Shown here piece by piece: positions 48,573 through 63,100 of a stretch of 64,000 nt of DNA. The translations under genes and the position numbers were made by a program. Below the pieces are notes generated by a model. It made no database searches and was not told the origin of the DNA. It was given only the letters and a program-made list of their open reading frames with translations. Location of the stretch: positions 49,696,053 to 49,760,052 of the forward strand of contig NC_084702.1 in the NCBI RefSeq assembly GCF_028389875.1, given 5' to 3'. Positions within the stretch are counted from its first letter, which is position 1. Every line of letters begins with the position of its first letter. The stretch comes from Rhea pennata. Taxonomy: Eukaryota > Chordata > Aves > Rheiformes > Rheidae.

Positions 48573-51500
48573 GTAGCAACATGAGCTAAACACATGTATT
48601 AAAAAGCATACTTCATTGGGGATTTTTCTTTAAGCCACAGTCTGTTTCAGTACTTGATCTGCTTGTCAGCCAGCCTGTGCTGGATTTTCTGATACCCACA
48701 TCATACCCTAATATACACTGCTCTAATTTCCATTTCATTCTAAGGAAAATGGTGCTCTTGTCAACACGTTATTTGTCCTGTCACTCTGGAAGAGCAGCAC
48801 TGGTGCCTGCCTCTCCTGGCAAAGCACACTGGTAAAGAAAAGTATGTTGTGAAGGCAGCTAAGGCACGGGCAGTAGTACAGATGGTCTGTCTGGAGGCTT
48901 CAGGAAACACTCACACAACGTTGAGGCTCACCACATTAAAGACCCTTTATCTGGACTTACATTTATTAATGTTCCTCTGATGCTGGTGCGCACAGAAACA
49001 TACTCTGTGTGCCCAGTAAGAGGTTGTCCACAGGATGTGCACATGCAGGGGGTGTCAAAGGAGGAAAAACAAGCGCACCACGTGAGTCATGTTCATGCTG
49101 TTGTGCAATAAAGCTGAGTCTCTCAAAGTGCTGCAATTATCTGCTAAGTTATTTAACAAGTAGCACTAAATTGAATTATGCCAACCAAAGCTTAGAATGA
49201 CACTGTTATGCTTATCATAAAATAGCTTGCTGCCTTTCTCTTAAGAGCCATAAACACAGTGCTTTTATCAGTGAATGTGAGATACAGATTTCAAAGCAAA
49301 AGGTGACTCTGCTAATACCAGTCTCAGTGGGGACAAAGCTGAGCAGCACAATTCTAGGCAGAGACCATCAGGACCAAATGAATAGCCCAGGGAAAAGGTG
49401 GAGGGACAGCTGTACTCAAACACCTAGGTGATGTCAGCTAGATGCTGTGAAACAGAGCCATTTGCTATGAAAGAAGCATGACTGTGGCTCATCTATGAGT
49501 TTGTCCAACAATACAATCCAGGGCAGCAAGCTGTGGCAAGACATATCCAAGAATTTAAGGTTCTAGAAGCCTTAAACTAGTGCCAAGGGTCAAAATACAG
49601 TAAAAGATGGATTGACAAAGAAGAATAGTACTTGTGGGATCTCTATGGACCTGGATCTTCTCCAAGTTTCTAACTGAACAGAAGGTTTAGCAAATTGTAT
49701 GGTGAGAGCCTGGTTCTTTAGGAAAGGTTGCACTAGGAAAGGATTAGTTAATACAAACTACAGATGTGGTCTTCCATTTAATTAAACCTTTTGGTGCCCA
49801 TCTTCCCCTTGCATTTGTTCTCAGGGTCAATACACTAAGAACGAGTCAACTAGTTCCATACCATTCATTGGAAACCTGCTTTTTAAAACTACATGTTTAA
49901 GAAACCTTTATTTATTACTGAGACTGTTCAGTATGTGATAGAATTAGTAAATACTCTCAAATCAGACTGGAATAGAAAACAAACACTTAATTTGCTCTCA
50001 GAATTTGCTCTCCGTTGACTTGTGTCTTTGAAGAGCATATTTATAAGCACAACGTACAGCTAGATATACAAAGTTTAAAGGGTGCTATCTAATCTGCTGT
50101 AGTTATATGCTAAGTTCATTGCCAACCAAAAACTTAGCCTTCATCATTTTTACTTTCAAAGTATAGCATCTAACTCGAGAATCCAGAGTAATTCTTATGC
50201 CATAAAAACCTTAGTATCTTAGAAATTAGTGTTTGAAAACTATCTTAATGATTTCATTTTACAGTCTTTAAAATAACATATTAAGAATTTTGAAGACCAT
50301 TTTCCCACTTTCATATATTTTTTTCCATTATGACCTCAGGAGAGTCTTCATATTTTCAAAACTGTGCAGGCTTAAAAACTTTAAATAGCAATATATTTCA
50401 CATAGTTTCCATCTCCCACATCTTACAGTATGACCATAAAGTGTTAAGTGAAGCCTCAGCTAGTTTTGGATTCAAATGAGGTTTCATGTGAGTGAATCAT
50501 AAAACACACAAGCAGCATTTTCTGCAAGGAGAAGGGAAGGGATTCTTTGCCAAGGAGAGCTACCCAAATGATTTCCTTCATTTTGTTTTTTTTCAATTCC
50601 ATATGCTTCTTTTTAAGTAGGCTAGGCAGTTACTATAATCAGCGACATATTTCAGCAATTCTAGACTAGAAGATTACATCAAATAATTAGAGAGTAAAAA
50701 AAAAAAAAAATCTAAGGAAGATTTCATGTTAAGATGTCATTAAAAGATAGGACAATTTTCAGATAAAATAAATAATACCAGCAAGATACCAGATATCTTT
50801 TCATATTTTAAAAGCCTTTTCTTCTCCCCTCATCAATGAATAAGAAACACTCCTCTGAAGGCTTAAAACTAAAACTTATTTCCTTAAAAAAAAAGTTTTA
50901 TACTCTTATATAAGACAATATTTTTAAATATCTATTGAAATTAATCTGGCAGAACACATAATTTAGAGCTTAGGTTGCAGGACTGCACATGAAATTTCCT
51001 AGTGCTTATTTTCATGTGTGTGCATGCCATTTAGACAGATACAGACATCTAACTGCGAAGTTTCTTATCTAGATACTAATTCTGCAAGATTTTGTAGAAT
51101 ATGCAGCACATTGGCATGTATTAAAGAAACGAAAGATGATTTTGAAGGTCAGATCAACAAATTGAGGCCTCCCTTTATTCCATTATCTGCTTTCCGAAGG
51201 CAGGGAAGGCATTCGGCGAGTTTGGTGCCGTAACTCTCAAAGCACACCTGCACACGCAACGCACCAGCCTTCTCACTTCTGCGAGCTTCGTACACGTTCC
51301 ATCCGCATGATGAAAAACATGTTAAAGCCACAGTTACTAAATGAACTGGGTTTTGTTAGATTAAATTTTGAGATAAACTTACACTGAAAAACTGCATTAA
51401 AAATAAAAAAAACAGTAAAATCACATATGCCTATTTTGTTTTATGGAGCATTCAAAAGCAAATTGAACAGAGAAGGAAGAAGACAGCTGATGCATGCATA

Positions 51501-54500
51501 CTGGAACATGCAGCATTCAGCAGCCCAGATTAAATTACCCTGTTTATTACCACAGACAAATGGAAAAGAAAGTTTATAAAAGTAATAATAGTCCTTCTTT
51601 TCAGGGTTGGTCCTTCTTTATTCTTTTTTATTTATTTACATGACAACAGAAGCCCCTCTTAAATCACCTACTTATACAGTGAAACAACAGCAAATGCTGC
51701 AGAATGAAGTCTTGCTAACAGCGCAAGACTTTGTTTGTCATTAGCTATCAACCACACTGTACCGGGAAAAAAAAAAAAAAAAAGTTACCACTGTTAGATC
51801 AGCTCTAAAGCTAAATCCCGCAAAAGCCTATTCGGACAAAAGCTACTTCTGAAGTCAGGGTCTAGCCTGTTTACACAGCATTCTGACAAGTTTTGTTCCT
51901 GCAGATTGCAGTATTTAGCATACTGCAAAGAGGAAATCAAAGCATACAAGCCAGGAAAGAAATGCAAAATGCTCTGTTAAATGTGCTGTGTAACGATTTG
52001 ACAAGACATGCTTAAACAGGCGGCTTGCTTAACAGAAGCTGAGTCATGTTTATGTGAACCATTGCCTGATTTCTCCTTCTTTCCCTTTCTCCCCCTCCTC
52101 CCCCATTTTTTGTTATTTCTGAGTCATCTCAGTCCTCACATATCCTTCCACTGCCAGGATAATTCAGAGCAGCTGTTTATAGCTATCGTCTTGATAGCAC
52201 GCAAGGCTGAACTTCTTGTAACTTCTCAGTAACACTCACAGGAAAGAGGGGGAAAAAACCCAACCATTCCATCCCCAAAGCCTTGATATTGTCATTTGCA
52301 TTAAGAAAAACATCTCTTCTGCACGCTGTTTTCTCCCCCTCCGTCTTTTTTTCTTTTAAAGGACAAACAGTAACTGCGATTTCAACAGTGCACTCTACTT
52401 GCTTTGTGATGATCAAACCAATCCCAGGTAAAGAAGCCATTAATCCAGCCTTGCACCCTTTAAACAATTCCATTTTCTTCACATGGCAGGTGGGACATAA
52501 GTGATACATCACAAACTCCTTCCACTGCCTGGACCAGAAGTCAGAAACATTTAGTTTCTATAGTAGTTTGTATAGCTTTCAGCACTCTGCCAGGCAAATA
52601 TGTTTGTGTTGCAGATGGAGATGGGTTGCTTGTTAAAGGAGGCAACTGGGCAAGCTGCAGGCTGGACTCTGCTGCAGGCAATTGTTTAAACAAACCAAGC
52701 AGAAGAAACAACTTCAAAGCTGGAAGGCAGTTTTTTTGTCTTAGATGTAACAAAGTGAGGCAGACAGACAACGTATTGTCCATACTCTACAAAAGAAACT
52801 GCAAAGCAATATATAAATTGGCTGGATTGGTTTTTAGCATCCTTCTGTCTTTTGCGAGATGATTTACAAACACCTGGAAACAGCATCACTTCAGCTGCCC
52901 ACAGCTGGATCATCTGCCAGCTCTCTCCATCAGATGAGGCCCAGATTATTCCCCAGAGAAGCTTTACTATAAAACGTGCAACTTTCACTAAGATTTTTTT
53001 CTTCTCATCTAGCCCTTGTTACTTAGCGGCATGCAGAGGGCTTGTCTTTGCTTCAAATGCCATTCATACTCTCACATTTCACCGCTCTGAGGTTTGCAGT
53101 ATGTAAATAGTCAACAGGGCATGTCCTCGTTTGCTGAATCCCCAACCCACATGTTTTCAAACAGCTCCTCTCAGCATTGCAGGTAACAGCAGTTTTGTTC
53201 TCGAGGTCAGAGTTATTCCCCAAACCTCCCTTAGATAAGGCATATATTTTCGCGGACACCAGTTCCTGATCCTCACATCTATATTAAAGCAGAGTTCAGT
53301 GAAAAATGGGAGGAAGGAACTGAATGGAAAAGAAGAGAAGAACCAACAGACCGCATTAAACACCTCTTTGATCGTGGAGGCAGCTATGGAATTAGGTCAA
53401 GCTCAGAGATGCTTGCCTGGGGGTAATCAATCTTCCACGAGCAAGAGGTGCCCACTTAGTGTGATTTCATCACCTATCTTCTGGTATTTCTATAAAAGCT
53501 CTAGGACCCACGTTAGGCAACCTGCTGCTCAGGGCAGCCCTGGGGTTTTGTTTGTAGCAAGTTCCTAACCACCTTGTTTCAGAAGAAAAACTTGAAACCT
53601 GAACAGTTAAATAAACCAAAATAAAACAGACAAAAAGAAAAAAAAATCACCAGTTCCCCCTCTGAATTATATCTGAAATCTTTTTTAAAAAAAGTCACTA
53701 AAAATGCAGTTACTTCAGTGCTGCCTAACGAACTCTACTCGTATTCTGCTCAATGTCAGAGTACATTGCTCTTTCTTTCCTCCTTCACCTCCCCAGACAA
53801 GCCTCTGCCTTGTTCCCAGCCCAGCAAGAATATGTTCTTGTATTAATTTAGCATATTCTTCTCCCAATTATATCCCTAAGTTATCTCTTCTTGTGAGCTC
53901 GTCACAAAGCTATGCTACCTGCCCAAAATATTTAACTGATACTGTTAATTGCCATTAACTTTCTCAGATGAGGAATGAAAACATGCAGTCTAGCAAATGC
54001 TGGCCATATCTTCATATACTAATGACCCTCTAACTCCACTCCTGGAGAGGGAAATGGGGAAAATAATCAGCCTGGCACTTATTAAACTCCCTATTTATAA
54101 ATGTATTCCCTTAGGTACTTACAACAAATATTATCTTTCCTTTCATCCTCCTGTTTGTCTTCCTTAATGTCATAAATAACCTTGCAAGCAATAAAATTCC
54201 TTATCTCTTAGGTAAATAAAGCTTAGCTTAGTTTATAACCTCCACAGTAGGATTTTTCTTTTAAAAGGAAACCTAAATACAAAAGCAGACATTCATTTTC
54301 GTAAAAATCTCTGTGGGATCCACAATTTCATAACCCTCCTCCCCCCCACCCCGTTGTGAAGCAAGCCAGCAAAAGCCAGGAAGTTCACTGTCAACAACTT
54401 AAAACACAGCTCCTGATGCCGTGCCTGTTTGCTTTTGCTATTTTCCTTCTCTATTTCCATCTTATTCCAAGTCACACAGAGGGAAAACAAGGTACTTGTG

Positions 54501-57500
54501 CTGTTATCCCTAAAGCTTCTGGCTGCTTGTCACAAGAGCCCAGTCGAGGAAAGGTGTGGGACGAACGGGAAGATTCATTTCTTTTCGAGCCAAGGCAAGG
54601 GGAAAGGAGATGAGCAGCTCAGGAGCACAGTATGAAACGCTGAAGGTCAGAAGATGCAGGCCCTGATCCGAGCAGCCGTGCCGAACGAAGGACATAGCAA
54701 GCCTGCAAGAGAAGACGCTCCTCCCTGGCACGTGGCCTTGCTGGTCCCTCTTGCTCAGTATATACCTTGCAAGCTGACAGTCTGCTTTAGTTTTCTGAAA
54801 AGCTCTCATGAAAACACTGAGTAAATTACAGGGCAGAATAAAATCTGAGCAATGACATCAGGATATGGCCCTGCCTAGTAAGCTGACATTTAAGTGGATG
54901 CCATCAGTGCCTAGCAAATTAGTACCTTTCTCAGGATTATAAACCATATCATTAATTATTCCAACACGCAGTCAAGGAAGGAAACTAACCACAACCTAGC
55001 TCACCACTTCAGGCCCACTCAGCAAACGGGAAAAACGTGGTCAGAGACAATAGTAGAAATGGCACAGGGAAAACCAGAGAAGAAAGTTTTCTTCAGTTTG
55101 GAAAAGCTTAACCATTAAGTAGCTTATTGCTTTGCAAAAAGCCTCTGACACTAAGTTTACCAAAATGTCCTAACTTCTCCTCCTCTCCCTCCACCCAATA
55201 CTGGGACTATTTATTTGCCCCAAGCAGTAACAGCAGCATTAGTTTAAAAATTTATAAGATACAATATCCCATGTTTAACAAAGTCAGGTTCTACAAGCCA
55301 CACACGTAAACTACAAGAGCTCAGGAAAAGAAAAAGCTTCAATTTATATTTAAAAATAGCCAGTCAATGGCTAACAAATGGCTCGCTTGGAAACAAATTC
55401 TCCCACAGGGGAAAAGGTTGTCGAAAAGTATGACATGTAAACGTACACAGCAATAGTGGGTCATCATTACACAGACTCATATGTACTGAGCACGATCGTT
55501 AGTTCCCAAAGATAATGAGCTGATGAAGAATATTTAGGGCCTTAAAATCCCAGAGCAATATGCATTATTCATCCCCAAAAGACATTAAGTGAACAGAACC
55601 AGAAAAATGCTAACGTAAGCCAAGGAGACTGATTTTCATTATTTAGTGCTCTATACACCACAGTTAATAAATAGGCTGAAACCACACTTCATTCAGTCTT
55701 AGCTAACACATCCTTACATTAGGAAACCCAGTGGCTAGCACCACAACATACCCTCAAATCATAAGCCATCCTGGCTGGACACAGTTCCTACCTTGGCGTG
55801 AAATAATCTGTACTTCCTTATCTCTCCCTTTTGTTATTCTCCCAACCCCTCAGAGCATTAAGAAATAATGAGAATTACATAAAATTCAAAAACATTCAAA
55901 ATTCTTATATTTTTATATTTCTAAACAGATTGTCTAAACAACTTTCCTTCAGTGGGAAGAGGCATAAGAAATCTCATAAAGGTATATAGTTCTTTGTCCA
56001 GCAGGAACAGAGCGAAAGGAAGATGCTGAGGAAAAAATGCCATACCCATTCCTTTCTCATCTCTGGGTCAGGCTCAGAAGGATATCTGTCCTCTCCTAGA
56101 AAAATATGCTCTTGATATAGGGTATTTTTACATATAGCTGCAAATCTTAAGGGGTCAGTTCATTTTAGTTAAAATAAACTTTATTACAGACCAGCGATTG
56201 CCTCTCTGTAGCAACTGACCTACAAAGTTGCACACAGTACACATTCCACCCACAGCCCTGCTAATGCAATTTAAGGGCATAACATATCTTGGAAAGTCTT
56301 ATAAACAGGGAATTTTGACCACGATATAAGGACAGCGCTAAAAATAGCCACAGTTTCTATGACAAGCAGTCTTTTCCATCCTCAGCTTCTTCTATGATTC
56401 AGGTATTACTCAGAAGGAACAGCATATCTAGTGAATCATCGGGCTATTTCCTGTAGTAATTCTGTTTTTTCTAGTGGTCTTCCACAGAAGAAACGACTAG
56501 TCTCAATCTCTGCAAGTCTGAGGGATCCAGCCAGGAGCAACCACAAATCAATGAGCAACTGAATGAACATTTTGTCAAAGCTGTACATGACACCATCCAC
56601 GTTCTTCAGCCCTCACTCCACAGAAACACTCCTTCATCTAACGTACGTAAGTAGTCACACTGCAGTCAATTAGATTATTCATGTAGATAAACTAATCCAT
56701 TTGTTTAAATCTTTGGAAAACAGAATGCTCAGTAAAGGATTTCTTTTCTTTTAAGAAATGCTCAGTGAAATGCATTGATCTTTTGCTGGAAAGATACACG
56801 AGTTACTCATGTAGAAGATTTCTATTATCTTTTGGTTATTCGGTTCATTTTTCACTAGTCAAGCACAGTCTTAAAACACAGCAAAATGCACTCGTATGAA
56901 AAAGACCTTGCTGAGAAAATATTGGAACTTCAGTGAAATCACAATCATTTCAAGTGTACTGTCAGTCCAAGCCCAGCATTTTGCAAGAACTACCCTGAGC
57001 AGATCCTTTCATCTCTTTATAGAAAATAATTTCTAAAAGCCAGGAAAAGAACATGTCTGAGACTATCAAATCAGAACAAAATTGCTGGAAAAAAAAAAAA
57101 GTGCCTGGATAAAGGGACATATCTGCATAAAAGGATGGTAGGTGCTTAAGTAAGACAGTCGCAATAATATACTCTCCAGTTTGGGAGGGTGGTTGTTACT
57201 GATGAAATTAAATATGCTTAGGTTCAGTCAGGTCTGCTTAGAAGCTAATTCACAAACTGTGTATTTTCTAAAAAGAATAGAAGACAGAATATTATCAAAA
57301 AAATGCCACCCAATGCCAAACATCAAACTAATCAAGTCAAAGATAAACAAGCTTCTCATCATAGTACTGGTGACCCAGAAGTATAAATTTTAATGGCTCA
57401 ATTAAGTTATACTGTCTTTATTTTTAAATGGTATGCAGCTAGTTTCTGGACATGTAATTGTCATAATAGAGTTATTGCTCATCCCTCTTTCAAAAGGTAA

Positions 57501-57540
57501 CATAATACAAAACTGTTGATCTAAGATACTTGTCTTTAAA

Positions 57541-57600
57541 ATATGTGTATACACATATATACACACCCACATATACATACAGACACATACATGTATATAA
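57541..57600. repeat. Degenerate TA/CA-rich simple sequence
   Basis: Alternating purine-pyrimidine stretch made of ATACACATATATACACACCC-type units. Confidence 0.8.
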
Positions 57601-57734
57601 AAGTTTGTTCTGTTTAATATTCAATTGTATCAGGAACACTGACAAGGAGTTTACACCTTTCACAACTTAAGCAGAAATCTAAACCATCACAGGATAAAAT
57701 GGAAGGGAGATAAAGTCATTTTTCATCATAGGAG

Positions 57735-57970
57735 AAGGTTACCAGGAAGACCTCTGCTGTTCAACGTACTGATAAACAATTTAGAGAAAAGAATCAATGG
57801 TGGCATAAAAGACATTTCTGACAATACCAAATTATTCAAGAGAGCAAAAATGAAGCCAATAAGAGCTGCAAAAGGACATCCTGATACTACATCACTGAGC
57901 AATAAAATGGCAGATGAAATTCAATTTGATACATGCACAGTTGATCCTCAGGAAAAAAAAAGAATCCCAG
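57735..57970 (+). mobile_element. Old CR1/L3-type LINE fragment (end of reverse transcriptase ORF)
   Basis: Conceptual translation with lesions resembles the C-terminal part of CR1-clade ORF2. A 'LINNLEKRINGG' stretch (compare FINDLDEG) is followed by 'SDNTKLFK' (compare ADDTKLF). The nucleotide block AAAATGGCAGATGAAATTCA at 57904-57923 is then characteristic of old sauropsid CR1 copies. It is truncated at both ends and non-functional. Confidence 0.8.
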
Positions 57971-60021
57971 TTTTTCACTAAGTCACCTAGATTGTCCCTC
58001 AGAAGAAGGATCTTGTGCTTGTGGGTAGCCCTCCAGGGACACCAGGTCAGAGCCCAGACAGTATGTACTCCTAAAGTCTTGAAACATGAGAGCACGTGTG
58101 GGCGTCTTTTTTACAGGACACAAAAATGTTACACGTATGTCCAGCCTGTGCAAGATCATTAGTTCTTTAAGCAGTTTGTGATCACCGGTCAGATTGTCTC
58201 ACACTCTTGACATTTAAAGGTTAATAATTTAAGGGTTGATAATTTAATTTTTCCTATTCTTAGAGTCTTTCTTAAATGTCAACTTTCTCACACTCATGAC
58301 GATGTCTTCAGATGTTGTGAAAGCTCCTGAGGCTGCGAGGAAAGCCAATGATGCAACCTTCCTCTGCCAAATGAAATTTCACAATTTGTTCTTCAATGTT
58401 TTCTTTGACTTCAGAAAAATATATACTACGTATTTTTATGTCCATCTTAAAAGGATGTTAACATACTGGGAACCAAGTCACAAAGTCTAAGAAAATATTC
58501 TCTGATGGGATCGGGTGGAGGAGCTTGCTGAGTCACTGCCAGCTGCTCTCCGCTTTCTTTCATCCACTGCGTGTTTATCCTTGGCAGAGATGTTAGCTTT
58601 AACATCCAAGCAACTAATACCATCACTTTTGACTGGTGGAATTCTCAACAGGAGAGTAAAAAATCCCCCTGGGTATAAATCTACCAGCTAATTCCTCCCC
58701 TTCCGTAGTGAGGAAGGTAAAGCTGCCTAGCAAACATCGGGGCGATGTTGAAGCAAGGGGCACTTACAATCAAGGAAGCAGCTATTTTTTTCTCCAGTTC
58801 TCTGTTTGAGCACATACACAAATTTGTATGGGACTGTAGCCATTTAACAATGTGATATTAAACATCGCATAACACTACTTTAATCCTGATTCTCTCCTGT
58901 TTTCTCAGTGGGTTTTTTCTATCTGCCATTCTCCTATAATTAGCTTTCCCTGCTATAGCCTCTTGTCAGAAAAGCTATGATGTACGAGTGCCAGGGCGGC
59001 TAAACCCTGCCACCTTCTTATGCAATTAACTAGCTAAATTTTCTACCCGGATACTGAATCCAAAGTTATCATTAAATGTGGCAGCCTTCACATATTTTGG
59101 CTCTATTTATCTATCAAATTGTATCAGATCCTACCATATTCTATGATACAATCTAGGCCCGGCTAAGTATAACGTCCAAGTAAAATGAAGTTTAAGCTGA
59201 GACAATAACAGGAAATGAAAACTGAAATAACTGGAGAGCATACTGGAACTATGACCAAGAAGCAAACAACTGCATGCAATACTAACAGGTAAATGAAAGA
59301 TCGGGATCACACGACATTGGTCGTGGATACCAGAACTATACAGACCCCGCGTGAGAGAATACCTACAACTCCCGTGGCTGCTGATAAAAGAGGATGGCCA
59401 CAGCTCCAAACATCCCCGTAAGGCACGCTGAGCTCCCACAAAGCAAAAATGAAGTAAAGTTATAGACTCCTCTTCTTTGGCTACAATTGCTTTTCTAATG
59501 ATGTCATGAAGTTGTGACCTGAAACATCACTCTAGCTCTGCTCCCCTGCAGAGGGTGTTTCTTCAGGGATTAAAGAGGTGGGGGTACTTCTGGTGACTGA
59601 TCAACGCCTGCATGCTAGTTGAATTTTCTGTTTTACGAGTGCACTTCCAAGAAGCCCACTATTTGTGCCAGCTGTTTCATCAAAAAGTCTACCTATTTTT
59701 ATTGGTCACTATAGAAGGGACAGGCTCTCAAAAACACTGAACTTTTCAAAGAATAGCATGAAGATAAGGGCAGATTTGAGCCTAAGAAGCCCGAAGCATT
59801 TATGTAGCTACCAGCTCCACCAAGGAACCAAAAAGAAACACATTGGACAGATTTTTTTCCTCTACATGTGTCATTCATTATTGCCCAGTCCTAGAACTGC
59901 AACATGTTCAGAAAATTAAAAAGATACCATGACTCCTGTATATAAGTTGAACTGCATCAGTTTACAGAGAATCACTAATACAACATGTACCTCAAAGCAG
60001 AAGCTGTTCACTGTAAACAGT

Positions 60022-60150
60022 CACCGAATAGCTTAGGTTGAAATGGATCTCTGGAGGTCCCAATTCCAGGCCCAAATCTCTTGGGCAATGTGGCAGAGCT
60101 ACTTAAAGCTTCTTCCTCCTCACGTTTACTAAAGCTCTTGCCTTTGACAG
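60022..60150 (-). mobile_element. CR1 LINE, 3'-terminal fragment
   Basis: On the + strand the sequence GCTTAGGTTGAAATGGATCT followed by CTGGAGGTCCCAATTCCA is the reverse complement of the CR1 3' end. The left edge at about 60022 corresponds to the element terminus. The inner boundary is uncertain because similarity fades. Confidence 0.75.
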
Positions 60151-63100
60151 CTGCTCCTGCAGCCTACAACTGATGCATAGCATTGCCAGTAGCAGAAGTC
60201 CCATTAACTCTGTTTGAAAAACCGGGTTATAAAAACAAACTGTTGGTCTTTATATATCTGATGTACCTATTGATGTAACATCTAAGCCAAAAACTGAAAC
60301 ACTAAATTTTTACTCTGAGTCACACTGAGCATGTTTTTCTCTGAAGAGAAGCCATGAATTGCACAAGAAATACCTGTTTTGAATACAGAGATTTCAGTGA
60401 TAAACAATTTTGCAAAAAGAATGAACTGGTATATATCACAGCATGTGCTAGATATCTAATTTGTTAGACAATTTAACTAGTGAATTTGCATCCCTAGACT
60501 GACTTTACATCTCACTTCCCCATAGTGAAGAGGATACATCTGTTTCACCCCTTATTTAGCAAGTTTTTTCTATAAACATAGAATTGTTAGGGTGGCAGTA
60601 GATTTTGCACCACATTCAGAGCAAAAGTCATAAACAATTACAGATTTTGCAGTGTCAGATATACTGAAGCATAGTTATTTATTCAAAGTTTCTGTGAAAT
60701 AACCAAATGTCTCTATGTACAAGGTCCTATGGCTCAACCACCACTCTCCAGATCAAAGGTAATATTTTTTTCCATATTTTCAGTAAAATTTGCTTCCTTA
60801 ATTTCAAACTGCATATGAGACAGCACTCTTCAGCTTCTCCCCTCAGCTCCCACAAATGATGCAGAGGACTTAGAGTAATACTTAATTCATAGTAGGAGTT
60901 ACTTATTTTATGATAACTCATTCCACGTAGCCCACCCAAAAGCCAGATGGTAACAGCTTTCAATATTCTTGACATAAAATAGATATGAAACAGATGTGGA
61001 GAACTCAATGTGTATACCGGGTTTTCTGAAATACAGTTCCATATTTGCTATAGAGATATCTTTCAGCAGCAAAGTTTTCCTGTAACACTCTCAGCACTGT
61101 TATGAATTTCTGCTCAAAGAGGCCTATAAGTCTTCTACATATTATATTTTATATAAATTTGTGTATGGCTCTATTTCTGACCGATTTTGTTAAGCTAAAC
61201 TAGTGCTTCACTTGCAATGCTTTTTAAGCTTTTTCAAGTTTGTAAAATCAGGGCTTCTCTTGTTGTTTGAGATTTATTTGCCTCCTGTTTGTCAGCAGCA
61301 GATTCTAATGTTTCTCCCTCCCACACCTCCACCAGTTATTGCCCCAGTCAATAGTTTACAATAGTCAGTAGTTTACTATATGATGCCAAGCAAATCTCTG
61401 GGGCTGTAAGGTTAAATTTCTATGCTGCTGTGTGTCTGTTTTCAGCAGTGGTGCCCATTATTTCAGGTGTCTGGTTCCATAGAAGAGCTTAAATGTTTCA
61501 CAGATTTATCCTAAATGATATCATGGGGTCACAAATACCAGGAATAAAGGCTTTATCCACAAATTCAGCATAACTATCTGTCAGAAAGAATATTAACTTT
61601 CCTGTGTTTCCAACCTAAATTTCTCTGCCAAACTTATTTCCAAACTAATTGTAGCTGTTATATTTTCTATCTAAAATAGAAACAACAATATAGCAAAGCA
61701 CTATATGAATATTAATAGGAATTTGTTCCCAATCCATTTTTTGGTTAACTGATCTGCAAGTTAAGATACAAGCACAACTGAAAACCAAACAACTGGTCAG
61801 AAGTCATCTGATATTCAAAATCGCAGGGGTTGGGGGGCGGTATTGTGCTTTGAGATTTTGTTTGCTTGAAGTTTTGTGTCTGCAGTCTGTCCTGTCACTG
61901 GATTCTGTCCTGACCCACTCATTTCCTGAAAGCCCAGGATCAAGATGCATTGACAGTGATACAGTATTTGCTTGCCAGGTCTTCAGAATCTATCCTTGTC
62001 CGTCAGAATGATCTTATCCGAGTTAACTTCTTGGTATTGCTGACTGAGCTTGCAAGCTCTTGTACTCAACTTGAAGATATTGCTCCATTTGGATGTTACA
62101 CAACAGCTTATGAACGTCACACGTACTCAATTGCTTCTAAAGTTTCAAGGAATATAAAAAGGGCAAAACTTTATTGCTATTGTTGGGAAAAATCAGAAAC
62201 CTGGCAGGGTGGAGACATGAATCTACTGGAATATGACCATCAAAACTTTGAACCATAGTAGCCTTTGAAATGTTTCCAACAAAAGCAGTTTCATTTCAGC
62301 TCTGTCATCTTTCTAATACACTTCTGAAAATACTGACATCCTGAAAGAGGAGAGGAGAAAGAAAGGAGTGACTAGTGAAGGGCAAAGAGAAGCATAAATG
62401 CATAAGGGAAGAGGCAAAGAGTCATAAAGGAGTAGAAGAATATATAAAAATCTCAGAGAGGGTGGAAAGACAGCCTTGCTACTGAATAGGTGAAAAACCC
62501 AAACTAAACTTTTGGCAAGAAATACAAGACTTGCAGCAAGTCCGTGAAGTTCAAGGGAAGTAGAAAGCAGCACACAGGATAGCTAGGAGGACAATGACTG
62601 AGGAATGCATTGGGTTGGTCCCATAAAAATAACAAAATGCAGCCATCTAGTGCATATATATTAAGACTTTATCACACAAGACTGACAAAATCAGTACAGT
62701 ATGCTTTGAAAAAACAAGTTAGCTTGAATTTGATGTGTCTTTTGATAGATTGTAATACAAATCTAGCAGAAAAAAAAATTTTTACCCTCCCACCCCTCAT
62801 GATGTTGAAGACTGCAAGTGTCTTCTAATTATACAGAACAAAATTGGTGTCAACTAACCCACCTAATTTCCAAAGGCTACTACTCACTCAGAAATACTGA
62901 GAGCATGAATTCTGGCTAGATAGGGGAGTAGTGGGAGAAGAATTTATGATAGGTGATGGAGAGCTTTCACTGTAATATGACAACTCAAAATATTTGCTAT
63001 CATGATTGTTATATGTTAATATGGTGTTTCATATTTCTAGAGTACCTCAGTACCATAAGCCTCATGCCCAGTGCTGTGCTTTGCTGCACTGGCCTTGCTT

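Noticed and set aside
61950-62258. 102-codon + strand frame
   Set aside because: Reads smoothly but matches no known domain and lacks splice or promoter context; chance length.
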